NCBI GenBank assembly: GCA_951230915.1
Contig: OX579638.1
Location: 6,280,696 to 6,344,695 of the forward strand
DNA: 64,000 bases
Reading direction: 5' to 3'
DNA from: Antitrichia curtipendula
Taxonomy: Eukaryota; Streptophyta; Bryopsida; Hypnales; Leucodontaceae
Shown here: positions 11,650 to 23,740 of the stretch, in pieces
How the letters are laid out: every line of letters begins with the position of its first letter
Numbering within the stretch: the stretch's first letter is position 1
Program-made: the position numbers and the translations under genes
Notes under the pieces: generated by a model
What the model saw: the letters and a program-made list of their open reading frames with translations, nothing else
What the model was told of the DNA's origin: nothing
Databases searched by the model: none

Positions 11650-12345
11650 AATTTATTTTCTCAAATATTATATTTTTGTCTACATTTGAAGTTTTGATTC
11701 ATTCTATTTTGACTACTCATAAAAAAGTTATGGAGAATCTTGTTTTTCAGGCAATCTATAGATCTTTTTGAAAAATTAACTTATAGAATTCATTTTTGAA
11801 TGCTGTTTTTATAATTTTTCAGAAAAAATTGTTAGAGATAGTTAAGTTTGCTTTCTAAAACAATCTAATCATTGGGATTATTGTGTTTCAATTCCATTTT
11901 AGAATTATTAACAGTTAAGGTTTTTCCTTCAATTTAGAACATATTTCTACTTAATAATTTTTAATGAGTGAAAATCAAGTATTTTTTTGGTGAATTTTTT
12001 TTCCAGAGATTTTCAACTCAATTCTTCAACATAAAAAAATTAGAAAATCAAAATTAGAAGTGAAAATTTTTTAAGTTGAGTGGATTTAAATTCAAAGAAC
12101 CTAATCAAGCAAGGTGTAAAAAAACTTGTTTTCTTCACTTTAAATGAAAATATCTTGCAATCTCCGCCATCAAAGTTTATGAAATTTCTTCCACACATTC
12201 TCATACTAGTTTAATGCAAGATCTTATGGTTAAATATGCAAAATAATCAATTTCAAAAGTTTTTTGTTCTTTGCAATAGAAATGGCAGTTTTGAGTGATT
12301 TTTGATGGAAAAAAGGCCTTGGGACTTTATGGATTAAGTAGGGGA
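11650..12345. repeat. Dispersed AT-rich repeat, copy 2
   Basis: Diverged partner of the repeat at 240-935, same orientation and same order of landmarks (aaaaagttatgg, atcattgggatt, atcttgcaatctc, tgaaatttcttccacac, gactttatggattaag). Confidence 0.55.
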
Positions 12346-15173
12346 TTAGACCTTGGTTATATAAAAGAGATTTAATCTAAAAGGAAATTAATGAATAATA
12401 AGTATCCTAAGTAATATGGATGATAAGCATCCTAAGGATGAAGCCCTAATGACTCCTTGTGGTGTCAATATGACCTTGAGTCTTTTTCTAGAGATTAGAG
12501 TAGAAATGCACAATAGAAGTTGTCAAATGTGAAGGTAACTTAGTAAGGCCTCTCAAACATTGAGGGGTGTTTGGGTGATAAAAAATGGATCAAATTCTTT
12601 AGTCCAAACTCATTGCATTGAGGGAAGAAGGTTCGTTTGAATTTTTTTTGCTATAGGTCCCAATTTTTAATTACAATCCTCCATTCTGGTAGTGTAGGGT
12701 GGTGTAATTTTATGCAAGATGTGATTAACAATCATTAATTATGTCACAGCTCCTAACACAATTGTGGTGCATTATGTGGCTACAAGACTTTCAATATCCT
12801 TGATGGATTCTACAACTAGCCCTTGGTAGGAAATAGAAGGTCTATATGATCAATATGGATGGAACATAATTTTCAACTAAATTTTTTATAGCAATTATGT
12901 TTTGAAAAATAAAAAACTGAAAAATTATGGAAACCTTATGAACTCTATTTCTGCACATGGAAAAATGTCTCCTCTGTTGAAACCTGCCTTGCAGATATGT
13001 GTATTTGCTTAAGAGGTCAAAAATGGGTTGCCTCCCCTATACGTGTATGTTTTTCCATGTAAAACATTGTTGGAATTTGTTCCATGCCATGCTAGCTAGA
13101 TTCTATGGCAGAAGGGGGGAAAGCATGCTACAACCTACTTGCTTTGGCACATTCAATAAAAAATGTAAATAAAGTTTTTAACACTTTGGATTCTTGGTGA
13201 AGAAAACTAATAAGATTCTACAGGTGGGCCAAATTTTTATATTGTTTAATTTGTCTTGAAGTTAATTTCTTAAGAATTTTGTTTTTATTTATTTATTATA
13301 TTATTAAACTCATTTTATTGTTTAATTCCACAATATATCTTGTAGAAAGAATTAAATAATAAAAAAAATTAGGCCCATTTGTAAAATCTTGCTAGTTTCT
13401 TCCTCCAACCAATTCAAATATGAAAATTTATATTTAAAGTAATAAAATCAAATAAAAACTAAAACCCGTATATTAGTGAATAGAACTAGATATTGAGTAC
13501 AAATTGAAAAATGCACTTGGACCCTAGAATACATTTGTAATGACAATCATCACACCAAATTTATGCATGTAATTTTCCTCATTTATGTACAATTAATTAG
13601 TTCCTCAAATGTGACACCGTGACATCAAAAGTAGTAGGCCGTAGCATGCTTTCACCCAAAATTAGATTTTCCATACCCGTAATGCCCGATTATGCAATCT
13701 TGCTTCTGTAGTTGGGCATTATGCAATTTTCATCCCAATTCTTTTTATCATCCAGATAATATTATGTTGCCTGCTTGTGCTTTGGGCATTACTCTAACAT
13801 AATCTCAAGATAATTCCAAAGGTTTGACAACCTCTATTTGAACAAATTGACAAATTCTGACAGGGGACTAAGTTTATTTTATATATAGAGACTAAGTCAA
13901 GTAGAAGTGCAAAAGATCAAAAATGGTCATATTTATTATCTTGAGACTTTTGGCAGTCTCATTTTAATGCTAGTTATTAGAAAACGAAATGCTAGTGTTC
14001 AAAACATTACTAGGGGTAGTCACAATCCCTCTGAGAATTGGATTTTCTTCGACATTGAAATGCAGATGCACAAAAATAGGAGCCAATGGGGAGTGTTGTT
14101 GTGTGGAAGGGTTGTGATACCCTTTAAAGTAGCCATGATGAAATTTTGGAGAATGGATTCACTTGCATGGAGGTTGGGATTTGTAGAAGTTTACGGAACC
14201 AATTGGATCGGATGGGTTTGAGTGTTGTTCGGTCTTGTTGTGTGAGTTTGAAGATAAAATTGGCAAAGTAGTGAAAGTATGGCAGATGAGGGGTAAAACT
14301 CCGAAGCATGAAGGTAAAATTTTCTTTGGAAAAATGCCGTTGAAACCCATTTCTTCACCTACGGAGGAGAAAAACAGCAGACCCTAAACCTCAAAGATTA
14401 AGAGATCCGGAAACAACAAACCAATAAACGAATGCCACATGTCCAATTTCCAAGGTTCGTCTGATTCTTAGAGGGGCTGTGACTACCCATATTGTAATAG
14501 GGCTCCTTCACAATGTCAATCGTGCATAGCCACCCACAATATCAATCGTGCTACTAAGCTTAGAGTCCAGACATCAACAACGCAGGTGAACTCTGAATAA
14601 GCCTTAACTAGAGAGACTTCGTCCAAGTCACATTGATATTTCCTCATTGGCATCTCATAATCAATGTATTATCTAGAGGCAATTAAGATAGCAACACCCA
14701 TAAACGTGACTTTAAGCAGTTCAGAGCATGAAAATTAAGCTGTGAAGTTTGAAAATAATATTGTTAATAAGGCAAGAAGAATTGAAAAATATTCGCATCA
14801 ATTCTAAAATTTTAGTGGCAAGCATCTGTGCGCACAAAATTTTCAAAGTCCAAAATCATTTGAAATTGTAAAGTTGTGAGTAGAGAATGCTAAAATAGAT
14901 GGTCACTGAAGTCGCCACTGCGCCATGCGCGCGCAATATTAACTTTTATAGTTACTATAATTGTCAAATGCGGCACCCAAAGTCGACAAGGAAGATTATA
15001 GAATCCAAGCTTGGGGTATCTAGAGAGCGCGCTAAGTGGTGCTTGGTCCAATTTTAGGGTACTTTTCTATTGCCTAAAGTGGTGCTTTAGTCCAAGCTAG
15101 GGATACTTCAAAGCTGCCCGACAAGATGTTGATGCAGCGTAGAAGGGCATGTGGCACGTTGCTTGGGGTCCCT
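12346..15173. other. Stretch without a supported gene
   Basis: AT-rich. A 104-codon open frame at 13907-14221 on the plus strand has no recognisable motif. I see no transposon ends or tandem arrays here. Confidence 0.4.
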
Positions 15174-15683
15174 CTACCGGCAACTCAAGATCCATCTGCA
15201 AAGCCTGTGACACCCTCTTCCGCCACATGTGCCCCCCTTTGTCGTTGCCAAGTTAAGTGAGAGCATTAAAGGGACTGATGTAGGGCGGAGGCACGTTGAA
15301 AGGTCACCCAAGTCTTCAGCCGTTGCATTGTACTGCCTAGCATCAATGCCACGGCCTCGTTTATTGTCTTCAACCTCTATAGCTTTGCGCGCACGCTTTA
15401 TTGCCTTTCTCGCCTGCTTGCATTCTCGATCTACCTTCTTGCATTCAGCTTGAATTTGCCACATGAGTTTGTCAGCCTTCTTGCATGCCTACTCTTGTTC
15501 TTGTTGTACTTTCTTCTGCTTTGTCTGGATCTTATGCTGTTCTTTTTCTCTAGCTACAACTTCCTTTCTAGCGTCTTTGGCTATCATTGCAGCAATGTAC
15601 TTGTCTAATGTCATGAGAAGCAATTTGGAGTAGTCAATTAGTGATTGTTCACCTTGTGATCCTCTACGCCCATGTGATTCCAC
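15174..15683 (-). pseudogene. Coiled-coil protein fragment with in-frame TAG
   Basis: On the minus strand one reading frame runs from 15683 down to about 15174, interrupted only by a TAG at 15489-15491. It is rich in Lys, Glu, Gln and Ala with heptad-like spacing (segments such as KEVVAREKEQHKIQTKQKK and ECKKVDRECKQARKAIKRAR). This is typical of a coiled coil with a basic tail. The composition resembles the C-terminal half of the gene at 35710-36770, but I could not align them firmly. The part beyond about 15330 may be non-coding. A decayed member of the local coiled-coil family is the best guess. Confidence 0.45.
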
Positions 15684-16483
15684 TTGGGGCAGTGGGAATA
15701 AGTTCTTTTATGTGTTGCTTTCTACTCCTTCAGGTTCACTCTTTGTGCTGTTGTTGGAGAATAGACCACAGTCAGACTCTGACTGCACAAAGAAATGGCA
15801 ATCTATCAACTGACTCCTAGAGATGCGCTCCAGCTCTGCAAGTGCAATTTTGGGGATGTAGTCTTCCTGCTCCTCAAAACTAGCATCCTAATGTTATCAT
15901 TAGAGCAAAATTGGGGTCTCCAGATGCCCAACTTGCATTTTCTAATATCAGCCTGGAAAAATCCTGATAAATGCCACGGGGCACGTTGCCAACTTGGAGT
16001 ATAAGGCTGTGACATTAGATTTCTCATGGGGTACCTCCAATCAGACTAGGGTGTTGGGTATTATAAAATAACCCTTGTACCCAACGTACCATGTCCTCCA
16101 TTAACATTATAAAAAGGGTTTGGCGATGGGTGTACTGTGCAGGACTTGTTGTGCAATAGGACAAGTAGTGGAGCTGCCCGGTGAAAGTCTTTGATGTGAT
16201 GGCTTGACAAATTTTGTGGGAATTTCAAATTCAAACAAATCTAGCTAGAATGAAATTGCCACACACTCTAGCAAGTGGTGCAAATTACTGTCAACTAACA
16301 CAATAGTATGATCAATGTGAAATTTGTATTGGCGGTGGAAACATGTAGTTCACAATAGTATCGGAGTGTGGAACGGAGTGTGGAATCAGAGTGTCGGAGT
16401 GTGGAAACAGTTGATCAGTGGCAACTGCTTGTATACGAACTTTGGGTTGGATTGTGTGAGCGGTTAGGGAGGGTGTAAAGACT

Positions 16484-18021
16484 ATGGAAAGTCATAGACC
16501 TCGTTCGGAAGTTGCGGCAATGACTCTCCACAACACGCACAATGATAAAGGGGAGTGGATTTCTACAAAATATGAGAGACTCTCATGGGTGAGGTTGAAT
16601 TCGGGGATTAGAGGAACTTGGGCGCGAGAAGCTCGCCGGTATGGAGAGGACAGCATGCAAGGATCTTACAAAGCGCAAATTGTTGATTTCAGATTCAAAG
16701 TTGATGGCCGCAAGCCCGTTTCCAACAAACCGGAGCTAGAGGCAGTGTTGGTGAGGCACGCATATCACCGGCATCAAGTGCTACTGGATCCCAAAATTCG
16801 CCATGACCGAGTTCCATGCAACTGTGATGTTCCACTACATCTTTGCTTCCACTCTGAATGAGTTCTAGTTTGTTTCCAATGGTGTAGTAATAGCTTTTTT
16901 TTGTTATTAATTTTGTGTGGTGTGTTTCTTGTTGGAAACAGTTATGTACCAATCCTTTTTTGAGGATTGGGTGGATCCAGATTCTATTCTTGGAGTCATT
17001 GTTGTTGTCCACAACGATGTTGGGGAGGTCGGACGCAATGGACGTTCCTACACCGAGCTACTTGAGAATGGTATCTTCTTTTCTAACCTGGTGTATGTTC
17101 CTTCTACCCTGGAGGTTCTCTACGGATCAACTGAGTCGCTGTCGTTACCAACATTTGGTGATCTAGATTGGCCCCTCCCGGACATGCATACTAGTGAAGC
17201 TTTCAGAGCCAAGTTTTGAGCAGATTTCCAGTCTGTAACCAAAGCCACTACAGGAAGCCGCATGGGACATTATAATGGTTCGTTCCTCTGCACGTTTTTG
17301 TTGATCTGTTTGCCCCAGACGGAAACACAATGAGACGAACATCCACCCTCTATGTTCTCAACAATCCCTCCGAAGAGTTGTTCACGAGCCTTATAGATCC
17401 AGGTTGGCATCAAAAAATCGTATTCGATAAGGATATTGTCAGGTGCACTATCTCACAGCACACCTTAATCTTCAGGTACATTGTACCATGTTGCCATTGC
17501 TTTATTTGCCATTACTATATCGCCACTGCTTTGTTGCCATTTTTGGTTCACGGCCTGCTTCTGTTGTCAGTGCCATAGCCTTGTGTTGCTGCGGTTTTGG
17601 ATGTTTGAAGTTGTTGCCTTGCTTGAATTAAAGGTTGCTCTAACATGTGTTGTGCGGTTCTACAGGTACCATGTAGGGTGATCAACGTTGTATACAAACT
17701 TCAAGTATGGGAGAGAGCGTCTGGGGCAAGATGGGGTCACTTGGGAACAGATTGACCAAGTGCGGGAGGAGGAAATGGTGGTTCTTCCTTGTGTGTTCCA
17801 AGGTGTGACGGTGGCAAGGTTTGAAGTGGGTAAAGCATGGCCGTTGTCTCACATTTGCAGAGAAGTTTGTATCACTTTGGGGGATGTGGCACCAGAGTAG
17901 TTCCGCTTCAAGGTGAGACATGTTGGTTTTCATGATATCAACATCAACCCCAGGCGCGAAGCTGTCAACACAGTAGCACAAGTCCTACCGCCCTGGACTT
18001 TTGAGATAGTGTCTAGCACCT
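16484..18021 (+). pseudogene. Fragmented multi-exon gene of unknown family
   Basis: Several plus-strand segments look coding. 16484-16861 includes GRKPVSNKPELEAVLVRHAY. 16921-17219 includes QSFFEDWVDPDSILGVIVV. About 17284-17474 includes MRRTSTLYVLNNPSEELF. 17688-18021 includes MVVLPCVFQGVTVARFEV and ends LPPWTFEIVSST before a TAA. The last segment is interrupted by TAG at 17898-17900, and the frames between segments change. Some breaks may be introns (the word ttggaaacag at about 16931-16940 resembles an acceptor). I do not recognise the family. It is either an intron-containing gene or a decayed one. Confidence 0.4.
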
Positions 18022-18370
18022 AATTAGGAAGAATTGATGCTACATGAGGTATAGAAATTACAATGGAATGGATTCGATGTTTAGAACGAGGAAAGCTGTA
18101 GAAATGATATGTTCCCAACAACCGTAATAGGAAGTATTCCAAGGCTGGATTTTGACAATGTAGGCATTCTTTTTTTCTAAGTTAATACGATGCCAACAAT
18201 ACAATGGTTTTTCAAGTTTTAAACTCAGTTTGCACTTGTTTCCTGGGAAGCTTGTGATGTCAAAATGTGTATTCATAGTATTCAAAATGCTAAGTTACGG
18301 GACAAGGGTCATTTTGGACTATAAAACATATACTAAACTGTATCGCTTGTCGTCAAGCTGTCTAGCCAGG

Positions 18371-19129
18371 TCACATAGCCTCAATCAAGGCATCGAGATC
18401 TTCTAAGATCAATGTAGCCGATTTGGACAAACCCGATGCAGGCTTCTCCGGACTGTCGTCGTCGTCTTCAGAACTTTCTTCCTCGAATTCTAGTTCTGGT
18501 GACGTTGTTGCTGGTATCAAGGGCTGCATAGGCTTGACATCTTTTGGCTCCTTCCCCTCTTCCATACCATCTTCTAGCTCCGTCCCCTCTTCCTTGTCAT
18601 TTTCTTCTTCCTCTAGAGAGGTTGCTTTGGCTGGTGGCACTTTCTGAGCCTTTAGCTTGTTGTCATTGTCACACACCTTCCTCCTCTCTTGCTTCTTCTT
18701 TTCTTCCTTCTTCATGTCTTCTTCTTTCTTCCTCTCTTCCAATAATTGATTTGTTGTTGGAAACAGACATCCGGGGCATCCGAAAACAAGCATCACTATT
18801 AGTTTGTCTAGCTAGTTACAACGCAATTCTAACAAACACAAGTACGAGACAAAGGTGCTAAAGGGTGCTAATTGACAACAAAACTCTGTAAGGAACGTAC
18901 TATGTTTGGCTAAGGTTGAAATGACTGCAGCAACAGCTTCTGTATAGATACTTCGACGAGGTCGATTAGCAAGCAGAGAAAAGGGCAAAATTGGTTGATA
19001 TATAGTTATTGGGGGAACGTTGTGTGTTGCCTTACCAGCTAGGGACGAAGGACCCTTAATTTGGACCTTCGACTTCGGAGACTTGGGGGTAGATGCATGG
19101 TTGAGTGGACCAAAATCCTTGTGTTGCAA
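18371..19129 (-). CDS. Lys/Glu-rich acidic protein, probably two exons
   Basis: The 18371-18796 segment encodes a highly charged tail: a Lys/Glu run (ERKKEEDMKKEEKKKQERR), then an acidic Glu/Asp/Ser stretch, ending LILEDLDALIEAM at a TGA. Upstream on the same strand, near 19030-19129, is a Ser/Lys/Pro-rich segment ending at a donor-like site (agctg/GTAAGG). That segment shares the DNA word ttttggtccactcaaccatgcatctaccc, split here as ttttggtccactcaac and catgcatctaccc, with the plus strand at about 35258-35290. The charged composition suggests a nuclear protein or the tail of a larger one. No domain recognised. Confidence 0.4.
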
Positions 19130-19428
19130 CCAGGATTTTTGGTTTTCAGTTGTTTATCTAAAAAAAAGGGAACGGAAACTATCCATTAGTATCTAGGTTT
19201 TGTTTAGAAACAGCAGAGGACGGAAAATTAGGGACGACCTTGAAATAGTGGAATAGTTGGAACGAATCCGCTCTTAGCGATGACGCCTAGGAACCGGATT
19301 GGAATCAGATCCTTGTCCGGAAGTAGTAGTGGACCGGATTGGGGGTGGAGAACCGGATTAGGGTTAGACCGGATTGGTGGGACCGGACCGGTAAACGTCA
19401 TCATGACGATTTTTAGGTCAGGGGAGAC

Positions 19429-19436
19429 TATAAAAG
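19429..19436 (+). promoter_or_regulatory. TATA box
   Basis: TATAAAAG lies in a plausible plant core-promoter context about 260 bases upstream of the ATG at 19698, implying transcription start near 19460. It sits inside the CCGGA-rich domain, upstream of the gene at 19698-21332. Confidence 0.55.
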
Positions 19437-19697
19437 CCCAGAACCTCTTCAGTCACTCCCCATTTCCAAACGCTGTTTGGTGAGAGTGTTCTTGGGCGCT
19501 CCTCGTTTTCAAGTGTTGTGAGTGTGCGCGTGTTTGTGTGAGCGGTAGAGGTGTGCTGCACGGTAGGTTTCCGGTTGCGTACCGATCGCTGTGCAGGTTT
19601 CCGATTGAGATCGGAGAGAGAAAGTGAGAATGGGACGTGCGGCTAGGACTGTGTGAGGTAGAATCGGAAAGGACTGTCTTAGATCTAGTCTGTGTCC

Positions 19698-21332
19698 ATG
19701 CCGCAGCTTAGGCGGAACAGACCATGCCCATCCACGTCGTCGGCTCCGGTTAAACTCCAGAAGGTAGTTCTGGTTCTCCCCTCGACAGAGGAGGAGATGG
19801 AGATGCTCCGGTTGGATCTCAACCGGATGGGGTGCCAGGGTTTGCACGACAAACCCTGGGGTTTTAAGGACGAGCGGATGGTGAAGGAGATTTAGGGGAA
19901 GTGGACGAACCAGTTCGACAACACGATCCGTTGTGTTTCGGCGCAATAGACGGAAGAGATCTAGAGGGAGGTTTATAAGTTCCGGGCAGGAGGCCACGGA
20001 ATGGCGAACCGGAAGGACGAATATGTCCGGGGCAAGTTCCGAGGAGCGGTCAACCCCAAGGACGGATACGCAGTGGAAGATTGCATCGACGACCGGCACC
20101 GGAAGCTGTTGCAGTTTCTCATTCCGATCCTGCATCCGGAGAAGCCGACAAGGGTGACGATCACCCTCGGCAACACGATCATCGGGGCTCTGAGCGGAGA
20201 CCGGAAGGCGGACTGGGCCCGGATCATGTTTGATCTGGTGGCCTAGTTGGCGACGAGGGTCGGAAGGAGTAGGCCGACACCCGTGTGTCCCTACCTCTTC
20301 CACCTCTATGAGCAACACCAGCTCCTTTTAGACTCGGAAGAGAAGGAGTGGAAGGCCCAGGAAAATCTCCTGAAATATGGAGAATCGGAAACGGACGAGG
20401 AGGAAGAGGAAACCGGATCCAAGACCGAAGAAGAAGAAGATGAAGAAGAGGTGGAGCGGCAGACCAAGCGCCACAAGACGACGTCTTCGACCGGAAGAGG
20501 ATGTCCACTCGGCGACAAGACCGGAAAGGAGAAGACACCGGAAGGGGAGAAGGCAGGCTGTTCGAAGAAGGGACCTGTCAACCCGTTCGAGAAGTTGGTG
20601 AAGACCCTCTGCGACATCCGCGCGGACTGGGAGGCGAAGAGAATCGCCCTAATCCAGATCGGAGAGTTGGTGCAGGCAGCACCGGATAGCAAGTTGCCGG
20701 GGAAGGTAGCGGAGTGCATCACCAATCCGGTCGAGATCCGGAAGCAGGAAGCGGAGATCCGTCGACTTCAAGAGGAGGTCGACATGTTGAAGGTGGAAGT
20801 GGCCACCTTCAAGGAAGATATGGCCGCCACCCGGATAATGGCGGACGAGACGCAGAAGGTGGCGGAATCGGTGAAGGCGACTTTCGGTGAGACCGGAAGC
20901 GTGGCAATCAGGGCTAGACTCTTCGACGAGAAGGTCTTGGAGGAGAAGAAACTATCCGGTACCCGGATAGTCCGGATCCTCACTGACTTCTCCGAGCAGG
21001 TGGAGAAGAATTTGGTCTTAGCACGAGGAGCGGCGGACCGGATGGAGGAATGTACACAGAAGCTGACCGGATCAATGAGGGTTCACCTATCGGACATCTC
21101 CATGCCGGAATCGTTTCCGGAAGTGCCAGACCCAAAGGAAGGAAGGGACCAGACTCCACAATCGAAGCCGAGTCAGCCTTCCCAGACCGCGCCGATCAAT
21201 ATCGAAGACTCTCCCGGTTCTGACATGCCAAATCCGATGGCCGGAGAGCGGAACAGGAACTTGGAAGAAGTCTTCGAGCAATTGGAGGCGGAGCCCAAGA
21301 GTCCTTCGTTGGGGCGCGGGATAGCGATGTAG
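19698..21332 (+). pseudogene. Element-linked gene with coiled coil, four in-frame TAG codons
   Basis: One frame runs from the ATG at 19698 to a TAG at 21330-21332, about 544 codons. It is interrupted by TAG at 19893-19895, 19947-19949, 19962-19964 and 20244-20246. The N-terminal part is globular (NPKDGYAVEDC, then LLQFLIPILHPEKPTRVTI, then CPYLFHLYEQHQLL). Next come a Glu-rich acidic stretch, a basic KRHK segment and a long coiled coil (EIRRLQEEVDMLKVEVATF region). The C-terminus is Pro/Ser-rich. The segment from 20247 onward is intact and about 361 codons long. I believe similar proteins exist as multi-copy families in non-seed plants, but I cannot name a function. A gag-like or accessory protein of a repeat element is one option. 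Confidence 0.55.
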
Positions 21333-22619
21333 AATAAGTTAGGAAAGATAGGACAGGAACGGATCCGGATTAGTAATCCGATCCGGTAGTGTTAGGAGGA
21401 CCGGAAGTTAGGATCCGGATTTAGGTTGACTTTTAAAGGCTCTTTTTGCCTTTTGTTATTTTTGGAAGTTCTCAAAGTGTATATAATTCAGTCCTTGTGC
21501 TGAGGACTGGGAGTCTTTCCTTCTACATTTTTTTTGTGTTCTCTCTTTGTACTTTCTTCTTGTACGTTCTCCCATGTTTTGGCAGAGTTGTGCGTGAGGG
21601 AGTTCGGAAAGCACAAGCGGATGCGTTGGGATTTCTCCCCTTGGTGTTTTTCTTGGTTCTAAGTGCATGTAAGCGGATAGGATAGAGTTGGGAGTGAACT
21701 TCAGTGCCTCAGTGCTTCTAGAGTTTGAGATTCCGGGTGAGAAAGCCGTTGTTAGGCTAGGCGGATAGGGAGGGATTCCTTAGTCGCGCTAGAACTCCTG
21801 GGTGAGAAATCCGGTTGAGTGTCCGATCTCCTGTGAGGTCTCGCCATCTTAGTGGTAAACGGAAGAATTCTAGTTGACGTTGGAACGGATGGGTGCACTT
21901 GTAACCGCCTTAGCTTCGCACGGAATAGGATGACATCAGGGTTGTTGTAGTATTGAGAGGATCGTACGGGGGGTCTTTGTGTGACCAATGGACCGGATTG
22001 CGATCTGGACTGCTGTGAAGGGCCAAACCGGATCCGTACTAGTCTAGGAAGGAAGAGATTAGGAAAGTGGGTCTTCAGCCACTATAAGTCACGGAAGGTG
22101 TGGTGGGCCTACCACTCTCAAAAGCAAGCGGCGAATCCTCTGATGGCTAAACAGAGGTAAAACCAAACCGGATAGGAGAGGAAATGGTTGTGAGTTGTCT
22201 AGAGCGGATTGGTCTAGACAGATACCCGGACCGGAAGAGATAGGGTCCTAGGGTTGTGTTGGATTCGATAACCGGAAGACTAGTTGGAATCGGAAGATAG
22301 AAAGAATCCGGTCCTTTGTTTTCTGGGTGTTTGAACTTCCGGTCATAGGGAGAGGACCGGAAAAGATGGATGTTACTACTGACTTGGCTTAGTTCGTCAA
22401 TAAGGCTAGATACTTCACAGAATCTCTTAGGTTCGATCTTTAAAGTCACTTTGTTATGCTTTAGAGTGGTTTTTGGGAGTATAACATGGGAATTGCTTAT
22501 CCTGTGCTTCGACACCTTGTCACAATGACGTTTTCAGAGACCCCTTCTCATTGCAAGCCCTATTGCATATAATAAAAAATGTTTTTTTAGAATTATTATT
22601 TATACTCTTCATTCTATAC

Positions 22620-23093
22620 CAGGGTTGTCACCGTCACGTCCTGTCCGTCCGTCAGGATGTCCGGACGGACGTCAGGATTCAACCCTGGCGTCCGTCAGGA
22701 TTAAAAAAAAAAAAAAAAAAAATTTTTTTTTTTTTTTTTTTCCGCTGGACGGTCCGTCCGTCGACCTGGACGGGTGATCTGTCCACCTTGACGGGTAGTC
22801 CGTCCACTAGGACGGTCGGGCCGTCACCTGGACGGTCATATTGTTGACCTGAACGGTGGACGGATGGCCGTCCAAAAAAAAAAAAAAAAAAAATTTTTTT
22901 TTTTGTTTTTTGATGACCTGGCTGTTCACTGGTTTGCTCCAGGGTGCCAAACTCGCTGTCAAAAAAAAAAAAAAATTTTTTTTTTTTTTTTTTTGGGCTG
23001 ACGGCAATACCGACGCGTCAGGACGCGTCAGGACGGACGCGTCATGACATCCGGACGTGAAAAGCCCACGTCACGTCTAGATAGACAACCCTG
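22620..23093 (+). mobile_element. hAT-type MITE, copy 1, with 8-bp target duplication
   Basis: The element starts cagggttgtc and ends gacaaccctg, a 10-bp terminal inverted repeat beginning CAG as in hAT elements. It is flanked by a perfect 8-bp duplication ttctatac (22612-22619 and 23094-23101), the hAT target size. Inside are many GGACGG/CCGTCC words and three A-run/T-run junctions (near 22710, 22890 and 22970). Length is 474 bp. A second copy lies inverted at 60623-61077. Frames through it giving Lys or Phe runs are artefacts of the A/T tracts. Confidence 0.92.
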
Positions 23094-23740
23094 TTCTATA
23101 CATAGTTGCTTAGGAAACCACATAATTAATTTTGAGAAAATGAATTATATGAAGTGTAGGGGGACTTTTGTAAGGATTATTATGGATTGTCACAGTGTCA
23201 ACACCATGTGTTTAAGCTTCTTTTTTATATGCATGGATTTCTATAAGTAAAAAAAGGGACTCTCTAATACATAGATATCATAATAAGGGTTCTAAATTGA
23301 TGTTTCATATATCATTCATGTATTGCATTTGTGAGTTAGGGACTTTTTTTATGTCTGGAATGATATAGATCTTAAAATGTCCCTACCAAAGCCTTACTAT
23401 ATTATTTTTTGATTTTTTTTTTGGCTAATCCCTCTGGTTTAGGATCCTACACATGGGTGTGTTTCTCAATGGAACATTACACAAGAATGGGGGTTGGTGG
23501 AAACATTCAGTTCCCTGGACTTCAGGCACTTACAGGACTCCGAAGGTGACGTGGTCGAGATGAGTCAGCAAACTGCACGTGGTCTTCATCTTGCCTTGGA
23601 CAAATCGCATTCAGGGCTTTGGGTTTAGCACATGGGTTAGGGTTCGGGGATTAGCGATACCAAAGTTTCTCTCTTCAATTGCTGCGTGCGATTGCTCTGT
23701 GACGCAAGTGCTCATTTTCGTGAAGGTTTTAAGGTAGGGT

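Larger units (their letters stand above)
19290..22370. other. CCGGA-rich compositional domain
   Basis: The pentamer CCGGA (as CCGGAT, CCGGAA, CCGGAC) recurs many times through both the gene and its non-coding flanks. It begins abruptly near 19290 and fades by about 22370. Because it spans coding and non-coding parts in more than one frame, it is not simply codon preference. The domain contains a TATA box, the broken gene at 19698-21332 and about 1 kb of downstream non-coding sequence. It may be a single inserted element, but I found no terminal repeats. Confidence 0.6.

Noticed and set aside
22692..23010. Lys- or Phe-run proteins on both strands
   Set aside because: They are translations of the A/T tracts inside the hAT MITE. 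The same artefacts appear at 60577-61072.
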